64,000 bases of DNA, taken from the NCBI RefSeq assembly GCF_026262505.1, contig NC_067204.1:4187797-4251796 (forward strand), written 5' to 3'. Below the pieces are notes generated by a model. It ran no database searches. It was not told the DNA's origin and saw nothing but the letters and a program-made list of their open reading frames with translations. The position numbers were made by a program, and so were the translations under genes. Below, in pieces: positions 18,765-27,402 of the stretch. Every line of letters begins with the position of its first letter. Within the stretch, counting starts at the first letter, position 1. This DNA comes from Trichomonas vaginalis G3 (Eukaryota; Parabasalia; Trichomonadida; Trichomonadidae).

Positions 18765-20435
18765 TTAAATCCATTTAATCAAAAATAAATTTATAATTTT
18801 AACATTTCTATTCATCAATATTTCATCATATGAACTTCTATACTGTGGTGGTGTACCTGTTGGATGATATTTCAAACCTTCATCCGGTGTCCATGTCCAA
18901 TATGTAGTCCTAGTAAACCAAACCTGAGGAGGATTTGTCACTTTTGAACAGTAAGTGTCATTTTCACCCTGAATGATTGGATAAGCTTTCACTTGTACTG
19001 TAACTTGTGAGTTGAAAGTTTCTAATCCATCAAAGAATATACCCGCTCCATCACGTTGAACTGGAATAGTGCATAAGAATGAAGTTTGGTCTTTCCATGT
19101 TCTAGCTAATTGTGCCATTATCATCATTCAGTGGTCTAGTTAATGAGTCCTCGTATTCTTCTGTGCATTCATTCACTCCATCTAAATCAGAAGCTTGAAG
19201 CATACGTGTAAAGAATATGCACCCACTGTGGTCATCGCTTGATCGGGGAAGTTTCTGGAATCTATAGTGACCTGAAGACCTCGAAGCATTGGATTTTCTA
19301 AAACTGTTCTTTGCATTGCATTCTTCGGAAATGCTAACACAACATCTGTAACATTATGAAGAGCGTATGAGAAATCTGAGCTAATACCTTCAGGAGTGAT
19401 GCAACCTCCATTTAGTGAACGAACGTCAATATGTTGAGCTGGAATCATGAATGGATCTTCCTTACTAAATAAACGTGGTATTGCTTTAACTGATTCTTCA
19501 ATTAAACCGTATCCTGGTGTAATGCATTTATCCTCTAAAACTTCCATCTTTGTGCATGAAATAATAACGTCTTCAACTGTTGCGTCAGCAGATGTAGTGG
19601 CTAAGCTTGTAATTAATTTGGCAGGAAGTCCGATTTGTTGGAATTTGCGATCATATTTATAAACATGATTCATAATCTTTTCATAATTTTCATCAGTTAT
19701 CTTTTCATAAACGTAATTTTGTAAATCAGCAACTCTTAACGGGTCAACCTGACAAAATACTAAAGTATCCCTGAAAACATAATATTTAAGAATGATTTCA
19801 CCAAATGATTTAGGATAATCATCGAACGCCTGAAATGCTAACAAATCATTTACCGGAATAATCATATCAAAAGTGACATCAACTTCTTCATTTGCTTTCT
19901 TGAAAACTTCTGAAGGGTCAATATATTTACCACATACTGAGTTATCATATTTTTGAACATTATTATATAACGAATGAACAAACTTTTTAACTTTCCTTTC
20001 TGATTTTGGTTTATATGTTGCAAATGCGAAAGATTCACGGGCGCAATCCATCTGAAGATAACCGGCATCACCTCTTTCGGTTTCTACTTCTAATTGTTTA
20101 AAGCTTTGATTTGATGATTTATAACCAACGAATAAACGCATGCATTTAAAAGCGGCATCACATGTGAAAGCTTTATTTGAAACTAGAGTTGCTTTAACTT
20201 TGCGTTTAATATATGTGTCACCTAATTGGTTCACATCATGAGCCGGATTTGTAATTCTTAAATGAGTTTGTTTATCATCAAAATATAGAGCATCAGAGTC
20301 ATAGCATGAACTTTCAAGTTCTCTATAATATCTTCTACCGTCATTCTTTGCGAATATTTCATTTATCTTTTCGAATGAATGAAACACATTTCCATTAATC
20401 GGTTTAGTGTTTGGCACTAAATAGTTAGTCGTCAT
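18765..20435 (-). pseudogene. Major capsid protein (double jelly-roll) of Maverick
   Basis: The coding sequence begins MTTNYLVPNTKP, in an AATAAATG start context, and is strongly beta-rich throughout. It matches the size class and position of the Polinton double jelly-roll capsid protein next to the packaging ATPase. The C-terminal part has an aromatic TYWTWTPDEG segment. The gene is broken (about one break). Assignment is by position, size and beta-rich pattern; I did not run a profile. Confidence 0.7.
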
Positions 20436-20504
20436 TTATTATTAAATAAAAAATCAAAATTAAAAGATGAAAATGAATTTTTAATTTTAATGAAATAATC
20501 AACT

Positions 20505-20645
20505 ATGGCTGCAGGATTTTTTAAGAAACTGTGGGATAAAGTAAAAAGAGGAGCGCATAAAGTTTGGGAAAAATTAAGAAAGGAGCAAATTGGATATTTA
20601 AGAATAAAGAAGCAATTAGTGACGTTGCTGAACAATAGCACCTAA
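20505..20645 (+). pseudogene. Small amphipathic-peptide remnant (MAAGFFKKLWD type)
   Basis: A short plus-strand frame opens MAAGFFKKLWDKVKRGAHKV, nearly the same first 11 residues as the minus-strand gene ending at 20738. It lies tail-to-tail with that gene. It looks like a diverged, decayed paralogue of the same membrane-active-peptide type. Confidence 0.55.
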
Positions 20646-20737
20646 TGTTCCGGTAAGGAAGTATTAAATAAAGGAGATAAGTTTATCGTCGACTACAACC
20701 AATACTAAGATAAAAATAATATTTATTTATTTTTCCA

Positions 20738-20974
20738 CTATTTACCCCCTATTTTATTAAGTATTCCTTCAGCAATTCCACCAATTGCGTTACCTGCTTG
20801 TGCTCCCATCGCCGGATTACCTGCTTTTGTACCTAATACTCCACCTATGATAGTTCCTGCCGTTTTCGCTACTGGTGCCAAAAAGTTTGCAACAGGTTTA
20901 ATAACCTTTTTATAAACCCAACCTGCAGCTTTCTTAATTCCATCCCATAATTTTTTAAAGAATCCTGCCGCCAT
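20738..20974 (-). CDS. Small membrane-active virion-type protein
   Basis: This 78-residue protein has an amphipathic basic N-terminus (GFFKKLWDGIKKAAGWVYKKV), then a Gly/Ala-rich hydrophobic stretch (TIIGGVLGTKAGNPAMGAQA) and a short C-terminal helix. The layout resembles membrane-lytic virion peptides such as the N-terminal part of adenovirus protein VI (comparison by character only). It is the first gene upstream of the capsid gene on the same strand. Confidence 0.6.
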   Translation of the reverse strand: MAAGFFKKLWDGIKKAAGWVYKKVIKPVANFLAPVAKTAGTIIGGVLGTKAGNPAMGAQAGNAIGGIAEGILNKIGGK

Positions 20975-21041
20975 TTCTGATTTAATATTAATTAAAAAAT
21001 ATATTTCATCACTTATATTCTAATTTTTTATTTAATGATAA

Positions 21042-21437
21042 ATGAAACCGATTTTAAAAATAAATGAAACAAAGGAGGAAGAAATAAATGAAAGTGAAAA
21101 TGTTCAACAAAAAATAAATGTTGTTAAACCAATTACTGAAATAAAAATTTTTTCATCTGTTGATGAATTTAATGACTATTATGCTAATAATAAAAAATTA
21201 TTTGAAGAATTGACAACATGTAAATTGAATAAAATGTTTAAAGTTGAGGACAGAGTCCAAGACCCGGAGGGTCATGGATTCAAAATTTCAAAAATAAAAG
21301 GTGTTGTTAGTTTAAAATCTATTCCTCAATCAAGAATCACCTCATTAATGAAAATTGATGATTTAACAAAAAGAATAGAAATTATTGAAGAGCGAATGAA
21401 TCAAATTATTGATTTCATAAATTCAAATAATCATTAG
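21042..21437 (+). CDS. Maverick protein, 131 aa, unknown (contains a twin hairpin)
   Basis: The N-terminus is acidic and helical, the middle has FSSVDEFNDYYANNKKLFEEL, and the C-terminus is a coiled-coil (DDLTKRIEIIEERMNQIIDFI). The start lies in GATAAATG, divergent from 20974. A twin hairpin (21248-21273) is in frame and encodes EDRVQDPEGH. I assign no function. Confidence 0.5.
   Translation: MKPILKINETKEEEINESENVQQKINVVKPITEIKIFSSVDEFNDYYANNKKLFEELTTCKLNKMFKVEDRVQDPEGHGFKISKIKGVVSLKSIPQSRITSLMKIDDLTKRIEIIEERMNQIIDFINSNNH
21248..21273. repeat. Twin triloop hairpins (within a gene)
   Basis: GGAC-AGA-GTCC (21248-21258), two bases, then GACCC-GGA-GGGTC (21261-21273), directly followed by ATG. 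It has the same architecture as the copies near 9.5, 10.0 and 15.6 kb. Confidence 0.8.
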
Positions 21438-21469
21438 TTTTTCAAAGTTTATTTTTTAAAAAAATTATT

Positions 21470-21600
21470 TTTTATTTCATTATGGTAGTGAATCTTTCAT
21501 TCATGAATGATAATGTTAATTTTTTAATAATTTATAAATAAATATATTTTTATTTTTTATTTCATTATGGTAGTGAATCTTTCATTCATGAATGATAATT
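21470..21600. repeat. Direct repeats near the right end of the Maverick
   Basis: A unit of about 45 bases (ATTTCATTATGGTAGTGAAT then CTTTCATTCATGAATGATAA) occurs at about 21476 and 21560. The AT-rich stretch that follows the first copy (GTTAATTTTTTAATAATTTA then TAAATAAATATATTTT) recurs at about 22226-22264. These repeats bracket the 195-residue gene. Confidence 0.8.
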
Positions 21601-22173
21601 ATATCTGATTTCTTTTATTCTCTCGTACATACTAGATTTGAAGAATTCGGAACTTTTACCATAATCTCCTAAATGTTTTCTTATCCCCAACGTGTGCCAG
21701 TTATTATATGAAACTGAATAAACTTTATCTTTATCTTTACACCTTTCATCACTTCCAATATATTTATATCTCAGTTTTGATTTAGCATTTTCATATTCAT
21801 TAACGTTTAATAATTCACAGTCTTCCTTTTTAAATAAATGTTTAAGATATTCAGGATTTAATACTCTACGTTTATATGCTCCTAACTTAGTTCTAAAGGT
21901 TTTTCTACAAAATTTAGGAATTCCATCCTCTTTAATGTCATCAATGATTTCCATTTCATTATTTTCAATTTCTTCTTCTCGTTTATGAGGTCTTTGATTA
22001 TGACTCCATTGATTCCATGAAATTAAATATTCTTTATCATTATATTTATACCTCATTAGCTTATTTTGGCTTTCATATTCATTTAATAATTCACAATCTT
22101 CATTTTTAAATTGAAGTTTAACCCATTCAGGATTTAAACAATGTTTAATTAATCGCGGAATATCTGACATCAT
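21586..22173 (-). CDS. Protein with two internal repeats, viral repeat-domain type
   Basis: A 195-residue protein made of two related halves: NPEWVKLQFKNEDCELLNEY..LMRYKYNDKEYLISWNQW (about 14-55) and NPEYLKHLFKKEDCELLNVNEYENAKSKLRYKY...YSVSYNNWH (about 107-165). The pattern resembles short repeats found beside homing endonucleases and in giant-virus proteins (DUF723-like, tentative), but the zinc cysteines usual there are not evident. It is the last gene before the Maverick's right border. Confidence 0.55.
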   Translation of the reverse strand: MMSDIPRLIKHCLNPEWVKLQFKNEDCELLNEYESQNKLMRYKYNDKEYLISWNQWSHNQRPHKREEEIENNEMEIIDDIKEDGIPKFCRKTFRTKLGAYKRRVLNPEYLKHLFKKEDCELLNVNEYENAKSKLRYKYIGSDERCKDKDKVYSVSYNNWHTLGIRKHLGDYGKSSEFFKSSMYERIKEIRYNYHS

Positions 22174-22285
22174 CTATATATAGATTCTTTTATAAAAGAT
22201 AAAAAAATAAATTATTTTAAAATTAATGTTAATTTTTTTAATGATTTATAAATAAATATATTTTAATGTATCGTCTATATATAGA
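22173..22285. repeat. Two TCTATATATAGA palindromes at the Maverick border
   Basis: The 12-base palindrome occurs at 22173-22184 and 22274-22285, in the contexts CATCTATATATAGATT and CGTCTATATATAGATG, about 100 bases apart. The element probably ends near here; no matching sequence was found at the left end. Confidence 0.5.
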
Positions 22286-22473
22286 TGCAACAAAAAAAGT
22301 CACTAAACCCGCACACATCTACTACTAGAATTTTGAATAACTTAGTTGTATAAAAGAATAACTAAGTTTTGCAAATAAAATGAAAAACAATTATTTTATG
22401 CTTGATAATGGCCATTTCAACAACGTTTTTGATGGCTATATTATATATACCGAACAAAAAAAGAATTATCGTC

Positions 22474-22923
22474 CTAAAATCCGAGCATTGACTGAACGAG
22501 CTCGCTATACAGTACTGTTCCGTCTTCGTCTACAGTTAACTTCTGGAATATTTCATGAACTTCATCATCTTTGAGAGGATTTAACGTATTTTGTAGGATC
22601 TTTTTGGCCAAATCTGCTGGAATTCTGCCTGATCCATTTTTATCTAATGTCTTGAAAATGTCTGTTAATTCTGTTTCTGTATCAACTGCTCTAGAATGAC
22701 GAGAAACAATAAGCATGAATGAGTCAAAATCGAATGTCTTATCTTTTCCGATATCGAGTTTCATGTCTTCAACTTCATATTGTTGAGGATTAAATCCCAA
22801 TGCACGAAGAAGAGGTTCTAAGTATGCTTTATCAACTCTTCCTGTATGATTAGTATCAAATCCATCAAATGCCATCTTGTATAGTGGAATTTCTGAAAGA
22901 GGAATAACCTTTGCAAGATGCAT
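22474..22923 (-). CDS. EF-hand calcium-binding protein (calmodulin/centrin type)
   Basis: A 149-residue protein with four EF-hand positions. Loop 1 is DTNHTGRVDKAY (23-34), with Tyr at position 12 where Glu is usual; loop 2 (about 57-69) is degenerate; loop 3 is DKNGSGRIPADL (94-105); loop 4 is VDEDGTVLYSEL (131-142). Only some loops look able to bind calcium well. Size and spacing fit calmodulin, centrin and troponin C relatives. The first ATG follows an A/T-rich leader; the tRNA-Glu gene lies 60 bases upstream on the same strand. It is a host gene, intact, next to the Maverick border. Confidence 0.85.
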   Translation of the reverse strand: MHLAKVIPLSEIPLYKMAFDGFDTNHTGRVDKAYLEPLLRALGFNPQQYEVEDMKLDIGKDKTFDFDSFMLIVSRHSRAVDTETELTDIFKTLDKNGSGRIPADLAKKILQNTLNPLKDDEVHEIFQKLTVDEDGTVLYSELVQSMLGF

Positions 22924-22982
22924 CTAAAAAAAATTATAAACAATTTTCGTTTATAGACGATTATTGAAAATGAAAAAAAGTT

Positions 22983-23054
22983 TTCCGACACGGGGAGTCG
23001 AACCCCGCTCGAGCGGATGAGAACCGCTTATCCTAACCGATGAACGATGTCGGA
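22983..23054 (-). tRNA. tRNA-Glu (CTC anticodon)
   Basis: A 72-base cloverleaf on the minus strand. The acceptor stem TCCGACA/TGTCGGA is perfect, the D-arm contains GGTTAGG, the anticodon stem AGCGG/CCGCT encloses TTCTCAT, giving anticodon CTC, and the T-arm is GCGGG/CCCGC around TTCGACT, with the B-box GGTTCGACTCC. A run of seven T follows four bases after the end, a pol III terminator. Confidence 0.93.
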
Positions 23055-23277
23055 CTCATACATTTGTTCTCCATCAAATTTATACTTAAACCATCTTATC
23101 ATTGACAATAATGTATTGAATGTTAATGAATTCACCAGAAAAATGTTAAATGAATACTGGATTAGGAATCACTTTTCTCTCCTTTTGTAATCACAAATAA
23201 TTTCTCCCGAATACTCATATTTTGAATAAAAAATAACTTTAAATAAAAATGATTGCAAACAAATGTGTTTATTTGGA

Positions 23278-24957
23278 TCATTTGATAGCAGTTTGATAGA
23301 TATATCTCTCTAAGAAAGCGATATAAGCGCTATCTGAGAGTGATGCTTTTGATCTCGCAAAATTAAGATGATCAATTGCTTTAGATACTTCTGGATCTTC
23401 TCGCATGATAATCTGCTTTTCTTGATTATGAGTTTCAATGACAGAATCTAACTGATCATTGAAAACTTGATCGAGATCTTCTAATGCATTATTATGAATT
23501 GTCCTCATTTTGTCAATGTATTCATTCATGTTCTTTATACTTTCTTCTTGATGTTTCAATTTACTTTTGTAAAAATTTTCTTGATTTTCTAATAGAAACT
23601 GAGCCTTAGACTCTTCTTGTTGTATCTTATTTTGTAGTAAGGTAATCTGTATTGTATCTTTTGATTGTAATTTAGAATTGATTGTATCTGTTGCTTCTTG
23701 TATTTTTATTCTTGATATTCTTGTAGCTTCTAATTCTAGTTTAAGCTTGTAATATAATATTTCATCTTCTGTAGTTGGTTTCGTTGAAATTTCTGCTGTT
23801 TCTAGATTTTGATATATCTTTGTAAGAGCATCGTATTCGCTTTTATAATCATTTAAGTCGGATGTAGTAGGTAATGAAATATTCTCGATTGCTAATTCGT
23901 GTTCTTGTTGTAATTCGAATTGCTTTTGTTGGATTTCTTCTTTGAATCGTAATTCATATTCAGATATTCGTTTGTTTAGTATTTCTTGAAAAGTAGTATA
24001 TTCTTTATCAAGTATTTCTACTTCTTTCTCTTGTTGACTCGTATCATTTTCGACTCGAGCTTCATCTTGAGGTAGAACACGCAAATTACAAAGATAATCG
24101 AGTAGTAAATCGCGTTTATTTAGCATTGTAATGAATAAATCGTGATCTTTTAGCTTATGGTTAAATTTTGATTCGTAATACTCGAGATATAATTTTTGGA
24201 TTTTAACGTTATTATCATAATGTTCTTGTACTTGTGATTTTATCGAATCACTTATATGAATATTGAGTGAGTCAAATAACTCTTTCAGAACTAAAGAAGG
24301 AAATTTTGAAAAAGATTTATAAGCTTTCATTATATCATTATATTGTTTTTTCGAAGTTTCCACGTTTTCTCTTAATATCGCTATCTGAGTTTTCAAAGAG
24401 CTTAGAGGAACCTCAGATTTTCTTTCCGGAATTTCAAGAGCAGACATTAATCTCTGCTTGTATTCCTCGGATATTTTTGTACATCGATCGGTAAACTCTT
24501 CGTTCAGAAGTTTGATTTTTTCATTCTGTTCATTATCAAAATCTCTTATTCTCTTTTGATAAATTTCCGAAAGTTTGTTTTTGGTAGTGCAGATGATTCC
24601 TTCTGTACTATTCATTAGTTCCTCTAAATCATGATGCATATTCACAAATTTTGAAAATCTTTTTTCATTTCGTTGTAACAACAGGTCAATTTCAATTTTT
24701 TGAGCGTGAATTAATTGAGTTATTTGTAAAGATTCGTTTTGTTGATGGATAATTATATCTTTCTTTAGCGATTCGAGCTTTTGTTGGTATTCGACTAATA
24801 TCTTTCTATCAATATCGCCATAAGGTATTTTTGATATTGAAGCATATTCACGTTTGAGATTCTCGAATATAATCTCAAACATTCGATCAAATAACTTGTG
24901 GACAAACTGTCTTTGATAATTAAGTTGAGATAATTGTCCTCGATACTCGCCTTCCAT
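23278..24957 (-). CDS. Long coiled-coil protein, unknown
   Basis: A 559-residue, Gln/Glu/Lys/Leu-rich protein, almost wholly predicted coiled-coil, beginning MEGEYRGQLSQLNYQRQ. I chose the first ATG, but the frame stays open about 45 codons further upstream (to near 25,085) without an ATG. The upstream translation reads like protein (GQAEVPLLEVWPGQAPWFNL) and ends at a TTTTTAG that could be a 3' splice site. The true N-terminus may therefore be in an upstream exon, or the gene has lost it. Cytoskeletal or basal-body role is a guess. Confidence 0.75.
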   Translation of the reverse strand: MEGEYRGQLSQLNYQRQFVHKLFDRMFEIIFENLKREYASISKIPYGDIDRKILVEYQQKLESLKKDIIIHQQNESLQITQLIHAQKIEIDLLLQRNEKRFSKFVNMHHDLEELMNSTEGIICTTKNKLSEIYQKRIRDFDNEQNEKIKLLNEEFTDRCTKISEEYKQRLMSALEIPERKSEVPLSSLKTQIAILRENVETSKKQYNDIMKAYKSFSKFPSLVLKELFDSLNIHISDSIKSQVQEHYDNNVKIQKLYLEYYESKFNHKLKDHDLFITMLNKRDLLLDYLCNLRVLPQDEARVENDTSQQEKEVEILDKEYTTFQEILNKRISEYELRFKEEIQQKQFELQQEHELAIENISLPTTSDLNDYKSEYDALTKIYQNLETAEISTKPTTEDEILYYKLKLELEATRISRIKIQEATDTINSKLQSKDTIQITLLQNKIQQEESKAQFLLENQENFYKSKLKHQEESIKNMNEYIDKMRTIHNNALEDLDQVFNDQLDSVIETHNQEKQIIMREDPEVSKAIDHLNFARSKASLSDSAYIAFLERYIYQTAIK

Positions 24958-25795
24958 GTAAGAAAGCAATGCAAGCTTCTTACTGAGATTGAACCACGGA
25001 GCTTGTCCTGGCCATACCTCTAATAGCGGGACTTCTGCTTGACCGAAGATTTTAATGAAATTTAGAAAACGAATTCTCGAAGTCTAAAAATGTTGAAATT
25101 ATTATCATTTTTTCAATTTTGAAATTTTTTTGGAGGTTTTTGAAAAATATTATATTAGCCATTATGTTTATTTTTAGATACATATATCTTTTTGGAAGGA
25201 AATTGCACATGAATAGCTTTAATTCAAAATAATTTTATCTAATTTGCTTTAATTTCAGTGTTTACCGTCAATTGTTCAGTACATATTATGAGTTTATATA
25301 TCTAAGACAATAAAATGATAGCATTATACATTAAAATTGGATTAATTATGTGAAAGGTGAACAAAATAACTATTATAGTAATTGATATTTGAGCAAATAG
25401 ATTTGAATGAAGAAAATGCATGTTACAAATGAATGAGGTACGTTTTATGGTATTTTTGAGAGATAAAAATCAATAAAAATTTCAAAAAGCATAATTGATT
25501 TATCATGTACAGATAGCTTACTAGAATGGAAGAACGATGTCGTCACAATACAAGATCAATTTATGACTCATTAGTAAATCAATTGAGTCAAAGGATATCT
25601 TTACATTCAGATCTATTTGTAAGGTTAACCAAATATAACGCGAGTATAATTAGTTAGTCGTAGACCATTTTAAAGAAAGGAGTTGATGAAGAAAGATCAG
25701 ATGCGTAAAAGAGTGTTCTAAGGAAATTAGAATATAAACAAAATGTATAACATCAATCAAATAGATAACTCGATACCATAAATCGGAGTAGGGGT
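24958..25795. other. Spacer, no gene seen
   Basis: Apart from the open upstream extension of the coiled-coil gene (to about 25,085), this AT-rich stretch has no convincing frame, RNA gene or repeat. Confidence 0.6.
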
Positions 25796-26160
25796 AATTT
25801 TAGCTAAAAGTGACACGCCTGTAAAAAGTGACACACCCGTGAAGGGTGTGATTACCGATCGGTAATTTCGACAGTTTAGAATTTAAAATTTTTTATGGAA
25901 CTGTTGCGAGTTTCATAAAGAATTTAAGGAATATAAGCAAAGATTTGAATCAAAATCTTAGACCTAAGCCGCTCGATTCGCTCGCGGCTTCCGCGAATTA
26001 CAGATCAGCAAAGATTTGAATCAAAATCTTCGAACTAAGCCGATCGCTTCGCTCGCGGCTTTCTTTATTATTTTAAATTTGCATATTTCCATCAAAAGTT
26101 CATAAGGTAAAAAATTTCGTTTATTTTTACTAAGAAAAAAAAGGTTTTTGATAATAAATT

Positions 26161-26757
26161 TATTTTATTTCGAAAAAGTAACAATAATCGTAAAAGGGTA
26201 TTGATAGGCTTGCTAAAGTAACTAATTTTAGCTGTCAAATACTTTTGTATTTTGAAGTAAATTAGTATAAATTTGTTTTTACTTTTATTTCGAAAAAGTA
26301 GCAATAATCGTAAAAGGGTATTGATAGGCTTGCTAAAGTAACTAATTTTAGCTGTCAAATACTTTTGTATTTTGAAGTAAATTAGTATAAATTTGTTTTT
26401 ACTTTTATTTCGAAAAAGTAACAATAATCGTAAAAGGGTATTGATAGGCTTGCTAAAGTAACTAATTTTAGCTGTCAAATACTTTTGTATTTTGAAGTAA
26501 ATTAGTATAAATTTGTTTTTACTTTTATTTCGAAAAAGTAACAATAATCGTAAAAGGGTATTGATAGGCTTGCTAAAGTAACTAATTTTAGCTGTCAAAT
26601 ACTTTTGTATTTTGAAGTAAATTAGTATAAATTTGTTTTTACTTTTATTTCGAAAAAGTAACAATAATCGTAAAAGGGTATTGATAGGCTTGCTAAAGTA
26701 ACTAATTTTAGCTGTCAAATACTTTTGTATTTTGAAGTAAATTAGTATAAATTTGAT
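26161..26757. repeat. 120-bp minisatellite, five copies
   Basis: Five head-to-tail units of exactly 120 bases, nearly identical (one visible A/G difference in the second unit near 26,301). As 120 is a multiple of three, one minus-strand frame stays open for 208 codons, but this is a by-product of the repeat, not a gene. Confidence 0.97.
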
Positions 26758-26796
26758 ATTATTTTAACTCCCTTTGAAAACCTCAATTTTCCATAC

Positions 26797-26858
26797 AGAG
26801 GGAACGGGAATAGCATCCAATATTCCCTGAGAATGGTTGCGCATTCTCAGTTCCCTCT
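26797..26858. other. Perfect three-way-junction palindrome
   Basis: 62 bases fold with no unpaired base at the junction. The outer stem is 9 bp (26797-26805 with 26850-26858). Arm 1 is 7 bp (26806-26812 with 26821-26827; loop GCATCCAA). Arm 2 is 8 bp (26828-26835 with 26842-26849; loop GTTGCG). Every one of the 24 pairs is Watson-Crick. It lies just beyond the minisatellite, within the 20-bp-ended element. Confidence 0.9.
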
Positions 26859-27402
26859 ATATTTCGAACGAAGCTCTCATCGGTCTTTTTTTTTAATACT
26901 AAACGTTTTTTTTCCCTGTCACTTTTAGCTAAAATTTGGGTTTGCCCCATAAATCGACCATTCATAATTAGATTTCAAAATTTTTGGAAAAAATTTATTT
27001 TTCGATATTTCCTCTCGACATAATAAGAGGAGTTCAGAAAGATTAGTAACCATGTGAATTTTAGGAATCAGGCTCGATAAGTTTAGAATGTGATTGTAAA
27101 GAACATTTGTATAGTTTACAAAATTCCGATTGAAACCTTGTATTCCTTCATTTTCTAGCCCAATTCAAATTTATTTTTTAATTTTAATGATGATACTTGA
27201 TTTGTTTAGGTCTACTAGTCAATAAAACAAAGTGTCAAATATAAAAATTCTATCAAAACTACTTTAGCGTTTTCATTCAAATCGTAAATTAACTTTTCAT
27301 GACTGATGCATAGCGATTTGTAAGGATATGATACTGGATGAGACAGGGAATAAATTATTCCTTGAATTCATTAATAAAAATTTTTGTATCTTCCATTGTT
27401 GT

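Larger units (their letters stand above)
3978..22290. mobile_element. Maverick/Polinton element, main copy
   Basis: A family-typical gene set lies together: family B polymerase and integrase on the plus strand, then tail-fibre-like protein, minor proteins, packaging ATPase and major capsid gene on the minus strand. The long replication and fibre genes look whole; the structural part shows a handful of breaks (about three to five), so the element as a whole is broken but fairly young compared with the block to its left. I found no convincing terminal inverted repeats, so both borders are estimates: the left one from the change of gene content, the right one between the last element gene (22,173) and the EF-hand gene (22,474). 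Confidence 0.8.
25796..26936. mobile_element. Putative non-autonomous element with 20-bp inverted ends
   Basis: AATTTTAGCTAAAAGTGACA (25796-25815) and its perfect reverse complement (26917-26936) bound 1.14 kb. Inside are: a second AAAAGTGACA (25824); hairpins CACACCC/GGGTGTG (25832-25850) and the perfect palindrome ATTACCGATCGGTAAT (25851-25866); a 71-base direct duplication (25937-25990 and 26007-26061), each ending in a GC-rich AAGCCG..CGGCTT hairpin; the 120-bp minisatellite; and the three-way-junction palindrome. There is no coding gene. I could not identify a target-site duplication, so mobility is inferred from the perfect ends. Confidence 0.55.

Noticed and set aside
3960-22300. Terminal inverted repeats of the main Maverick
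   Set aside because: I compared the stretches near both presumed borders and saw no matching inverted sequence; borders are left open.
26092-26718. A 208-codon minus-strand frame with five 40-residue repeats
   Set aside because: It is the translation of the 120-bp minisatellite (120 is divisible by three); composition is not protein-like and no start context is seen.
26161-26757. Possible CRISPR-like array
   Set aside because: The units are plain tandem repeats without unique spacers, in a eukaryotic genome.
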